Shown: positions 59,401 through 64,000 of the stretch, one piece after another
Position numbering within the stretch: the first letter of the stretch is position 1
Layout: each line of letters opens with the position of its first letter
Origin: Umbilicaria muhlenbergii
Lineage: Eukaryota > Ascomycota > Lecanoromycetes > Umbilicariales > Umbilicariaceae
NCBI GenBank assembly: GCA_000611775.1
Contig: KK106983.1
Location: 2,662,808-2,726,807, forward strand
DNA length: 64,000 nt
Direction of reading: 5' to 3'
Program-made: the position numbers and the translations under genes
The notes under the pieces: model-generated
What the model was told of the DNA's origin: nothing
Database searches by the model: none
What the model saw: the letters and a program-made list of their open reading frames with translations, nothing else

Positions 59401-62400
59401 ATGAGTTGGGCCTCAACCCTAAGCTAACAACCAACCGAAGATACCACTTGGACCTCTGTAGCAATTGTAGCAGCAAAAGTGCCTTGGTCGATCACAGATG
59501 AGTCAATGCAAGACGGTCTTTCGCAGCTTGAGTATCGGTTGTCGTTGAACTTAGCGTTCCACGCTTAAACGGACTAGCCCCATCTTTACCTAGTTGCCGG
59601 TCCCTTTATCGGCCCTCGCGGACGACTTCTGGATGATGCCACTGAAGGGCAGGATTTCCCCAAACCCCAGTACATATATCTTTATGCCTCGTATGTGGGA
59701 CCTCATGGCGTTTCAACTCTAGGTGGAGTTCGAAGAAAGATTTCGAGCCTCCAGCCCGAAATAGGCTGTCGTCTCACAACCCCTCTATCATCAGGCTAAA
59801 GAGAACAACATAGTAAATACATCTCGATGTCAAAGGTTCAAATGATGTCCAAAAGCACTAGCAGGAGACTTGCTACCATATTTTTCTGCCTATCGGGACC
59901 TGGTCTTAATATTCTCAATGATTTCAAGCCCCCAGCATCTGTCATAACTTTTCCCGCGTGGCTAAATAGTCGCTTTTGGACTAAGTGAATGCTCTCGAGA
60001 GCCTTGTTTCAGTTCTGCGATTCCTCATCTGTTCGTTTGTTCTGCGAATGGTCCAGAGCTGTACTTCTGCAGCTATCGGGGCTTAGCTGACCGCCGTACA
60101 TTCTCAATAGTCGCCTTCTCCATGTGTCAGTTACGTATCACATTCGCGTTTCGTTTGAACACTCTTATGGTTTCTGCGAGCAACGAAGCGTCATTAAAGA
60201 AAGTCCTGCCCAGTGCCTATTGACATACTGCAGCCCACTCCATGATACCGTTCGGGTGTCCATCGTGCCTTCGCCGCAACCAAATCATCGCGGCCATATC
60301 GCAATGAAAGCGCCCAGCTTTTCCTGAAGCGAGAACCAAGGAAAGTAAGCAATGCCACTCCTGTCACGCTAACACCGCGCAGTGTTCTCTTACCGGCACA
60401 TTTGGAGGAGAAGCGCAAGGAACGAGCGAAATCTCCTATATTACTGATTCACGTGGATGAACCCGGGGATTTTCTAGCTGTTCCACATATTCATATCCGC
60501 AATAGAAACTGCAGTCGACAGTCCCATTTAGATCGGCAACGAAGCAGGCGTTCCGCTCAGAACATTCGCAAATTTCGAAGAAAGACATTCCACAGTTACA
60601 ATTGAGCTTCAGCCTTGCGTGAAGCTAAACCATCCCCGCGATAATGATCATGTCAACAAGAAAGCAGAAGTTGAGCTTCCTAGTAGCCAACGAGCAAACG
60701 CGATGGAACGCGGTGAGTAGGAAAAACTAATTCCTAGCAGACTTCCACCCTTTAGAGCTTCATTGCTTGTATTCGAAACTATGACGGAGAAAACATCGAT
60801 TCGTTATATTGGACCTCGAAGCACATTGCTCGGGTCAAGCCTGTCGGAGAAACTCAAAGTGTGTCCTCCATATATTCCCGAAGGACGTCATCTTGCTTCA
60901 ATGGGCACTAGCTCGAAAATAGACCGGATAACGACCGCCAAAGACGGTGATAAAGCAGTCGACGTGCTCCTGGCGGATCGATCAAATGACACTCTGTGCA
61001 CCCCGCCTCTTGGGTAGGAATAGGATGACTTTAGGTTGCAAGAAGGCTTCCCTACTCTCGAGATGGGGTTGTGGGACAATGCAGGAAGCCGTCACTGGTA
61101 GCTTACCAGTCGGTTAGCAGCTTCGACACAAAACAGTAATGTGCACCGATACCAGCCAGGTCGATGATCACCGAGCCTCCTTTGCATCACTGGAGAAATG
61201 AGGCTAGAATGGACATGGTATGGCCCATCTCAGCCGCACTGCGCCTTCAGAAGCGGAAGCGCCTCGCAATAGAAGATGGACCATTGAGAAACCGCTCAAT
61301 CCACCTAGAAGTCCTTCGAGCGCAAGCGGAGACTGTGCAGACTCTGAAAACGAAGAGATGACGTCCTCAGCATATGCAGAGCCTGTTGGAAAAGGTCGGG
61401 CCGCGGGTCGCGAGGGTCTCGTGGTCTTAATCGCAACAGAAAAGGTTGTGTACATACGGATGCGGCGGAGCAGGCCAGCTTAATCTGGGGCGGATCGGGA
61501 TGGCTCGGAGATGTTAGACTAGACTGGTGAGGCTTTTATTCAGCCAGTCAGACATCGTCCAAAATACCCCATTTGGCTGTCCACCCTTTTGTAGATTTAT
61601 AAAACCTCGGACGCCCCCACGTAAACTGTTTCCGCATGGTGTAAGATAGATGCTGACGACAACGACACACATGACCACGACGTCTGAGGCAATATAATGT
61701 GGATGTGATTGGCGGGTGTGGTGTAGGGAGGTGATTGTGTTGCCACATTATCCGGCGTCCTCGGCGTTCGGAGATAGTTATCGGCATCACTTGAGGGCGA
61801 GTTGTAGCGCCTTGTTTTGACGGCTCCAGAAGACAGTCAACTGTATATCACGTCAGTACAGTGACTGCCGTAGCTGTTCCATCATCCCATTACCGGATAT
61901 AAGCGCCAGTACAACCCAAGTCGAGTACCCGATAATACCAATTAGAACGAGCGGGATTACGCGAGCTGTCCATACGTTTGCGGTTTTTTGGTTATAGGCC
62001 ATAGAGTGCTTGGAGTCAAATGTATAGAGATTAGCAAAACATGATAGGGTACTATCTCTCTTCGTTGCTCGAGGATACTAGGTGACCGCAAGAATGAGAA
62101 AGCGTGAGAAGGTTCTAGTCGCAATGATTTCAGGTCACGTGATACAGTCATAGTAAGCCTGTGTAGGTGGTACTGCTTCTCATAGATACCGCCTACTCTT
62201 CTGTATAGACTTATTGTTGAACAGACTTATATTCAAAAAGCAACATGTTGCGTTGATGATGTTTACTCAAAGTAGAATAGTTCCTAAGGTGGGAAGCGAA
62301 GTGTAGCCCTGTTTTAGGTTTAAAGATTGCATACACAGTACCGACATCATCTCACTGAACGGGCCAATATCTGGACGTCATAACCTTCCAGTGCCTTTCA

Positions 62401-64000
62401 CTCAACCGCGAGTAATACCATAATGGCATACCAGGACTCAGCCTTGTTGAATTTATTCAACGGATTGACTAGAGTTCAATTGCTACGAAAAGTGGGGCGA
62501 TATAGAGGGGGGATGCCAAGCCACTAAGCAGGTGACAGTGAAAACTCAATAAGCCTCCGGGCCATAACACTTTCGAGATCACTGCTTGATTCTGTTGCAA
62601 GCACTTCACGAGACGACAAAAAGTCCAATGTTCCTAGAAGATATCGCTTGCTATATAAAGCTGGAAAATAGGGGTTAGCCGGCCACCGCTCTCCTGGCCA
62701 CTATGGAGCCAATACTGCCAGATCCGATGAATTCAAGGGTGACTCAAGGTTCAACAAGGGGGAACGTTCTTAACTGATTTCTGCATTATCTTTAGAGGCA
62801 TCTAGAAGCCCAAGCTGCTTATAGCTCCGTGCTTGGTGCACAACACAACAGCTGCGCAGGAACATGAAGAGAAGCTACCAGCAGTACGTGTAGCCACAGT
62901 TTCATGAGCTTCCGCAATAATTCAGAGAACCGTCAAAGGTAGACGGTATGCAGATGCTTGGGGAAGACTTTAAAAAGGTGATTGAAGCTACGCAAAACCC
63001 AGGGGGCTGAAAGCTCAGAGCTAGTGAACAGATCTCTTTGAGTTTACACCTTTTCACAGCTAGATGTAGGAGAGCAAATGGAGGACAACAAACATACGCA
63101 TCACGTAGATGTTCCAATTTGTAGAGCGCCATTGCACCAGATCATTGTGCAACGCACTTTCACATTACTTCAGGCCTTATTCCCCATCCTTTGGCTCATT
63201 GGGCCGCGGAGAGTAAGAGAGGCACCGAGGCACAGAGGTGCGCTTGAGAGGCAATGGTTCCTAAATCCTCAGCCTCGGGGCTTGCAGATGAAGGCAACAC
63301 GAGAAAGAAGCAATGACACTCATTACTACTCAGAAGATCAAAAAGAACATGCAAGAATTGAGAAGGCTGGGAAGCCACCCGGTAAGCAGTGGGCGATCGC
63401 CGTCCATTATCATAAGATCAAGGCATTACGATTCCACATTGGACTTCTTAATGCAGGAAGGAACGAGGTTAAACAAAGAGCCGTATAAGGAAAGTGGGCT
63501 TCCATGCTCTTGTGCTTAATCGCGGCACGGGCACGGGTACTAGGATCTAGACTTAGACAAGGCGGAGTCGATATAAGTGTTCAGACAATGGCTTAATATT
63601 TAAGTGACTTCAACACATTTGCGGCAAGGCTAGGTTTTTATGTGCAAGGATTGCTGTGGCACACATATTGAGGATGTTCGTTTTCAGCAAAACACTGATC
63701 TACTTATACGAGCCTTGATTTTCGACCTAGATGTAGAATGCACCTCACCGAGTTGCAAAGTTACGCAGTTTGATGTTGGATGGCGTAGATCGAAATCAAG
63801 ATAAGCTCGGAGCTGCAGCCTTGTCTAGCATGTCTATCTTGTAGGTCCAAGCGATTACCAGCCTTTCAGCCTTGTCAGCCCCCAAAGAAATGCATGCAGA
63901 TCAATATCAGAACGAACGATAAAGAGGACTCGTAGAAGGAGGAACTGACGAATTGCCTTCCATGCCCCCCCAGATCGTTGACGTCAAGTCTTCGCAACTC
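56428..64000. other. Gene-poor right end of the window
   Basis: No firm gene was found in 7.5 kb. Open frames such as 57225-57617 (non-ATG start), 58742-59173, 61164-61483 and 63078-63488 lack recognisable motifs. A possible orphan exon at 58185-58452 is listed separately. The minus strand around 56580-56790 reads as a hydrophilic Asp/Asn-rich segment that could be chance. No tRNA, repeat array or transposon was recognised. Confidence 0.4.
58185..58452 (-). other. Possible orphan terminal exon of an unknown protein
   Basis: After a TTTTAACGCAG acceptor-like site the minus strand is open for about 89 codons. It reads SYKAQQWTRDHSCTVTLQS, then MELDILTEEYLTFAMKYPQW and a basic/hydrophobic alternating part, and ends LEVLDIQSQGK. 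Amino-acid composition and a regular helix/strand pattern look more protein-like than neighbouring frames. I could not find a convincing upstream exon (58569-58796 in the same strand is a candidate with a poor donor). It may be a fragment of a lost gene or chance. Confidence 0.3.

Overview
The window is nuclear DNA of a filamentous ascomycete (Pezizomycotina), most likely a Dothideomycete. Its genes carry several short introns of about 50-90 bp with GTRNGY donors and CTGAC/CTAAC branch sites. The set of genes (PSY2, squalene epoxidase, a Cid1-type nucleotidyltransferase, an SLC35F transporter, short-intron F-box and RING proteins) is typical of that group. The class-level placement is an inference from protein flavour. 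No bacterial, viral or organellar block is evident.

Layout. From 0 to 29.2 kb is a conserved, gene-bearing block. It holds, in order, a PP4 regulatory subunit 3 gene cut by the left edge, a small basic fungal protein, an SLC35F-type membrane transporter, a large Cid1-family terminal nucleotidyltransferase, an F-box protein, a disordered conserved fungal protein, a YSA1-like Nudix hydrolase, a previously split-up three-exon small membrane protein (26024-26665) and squalene epoxidase ERG1. From 29.2 to about 49 kb the sequence changes character. Ordinary conserved genes disappear, and the only recognisable coding units are five members of one paralogous family that I do not recognise. From 49.2 to 56.4 kb conserved genes return: an F-box-like protein, a second Nudix hydrolase of the ADP-sugar diphosphatase type, a decayed tRNA-Val, an AT-rich relic stretch and a RING-finger protein. 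From 56.4 to 64 kb I see no firm gene.

Main discovery. The family between 29 and 48 kb (copies 1-5) is defined by two short motifs joined by low-complexity sequence. The N-terminal motif is roughly Y-L-x-E-x-D-x-Y-R-x-F-L-C. The C-terminal motif is a PPxY-like segment followed by R-S-x-x-x-A-Q-x-x-x-x-W-x-x-x-W-[DE]-x-M and a Ser/Asn/Arg-rich tail. Two copies clearly begin with a five-base coding exon, ATGCC, followed by a phase-2 intron, and the other copies have the matching phase-2 acceptor. One copy has expanded an internal 25-residue repeat and another is truncated. The PPxY motifs suggest, but do not prove, binding to WW-domain proteins such as Rsp5/NEDD4 ligases or their adaptors.

The conserved genes are housekeeping functions with no shared pathway: phosphatase regulation, transport, RNA tailing, ubiquitination, nucleotide-sugar clean-up and sterol synthesis. 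Exon borders below were read by eye from splice consensus and reading-frame continuity. Start codons of the Cid1-family gene, the YSA1-like gene and family copies 1 and 5 remain uncertain.
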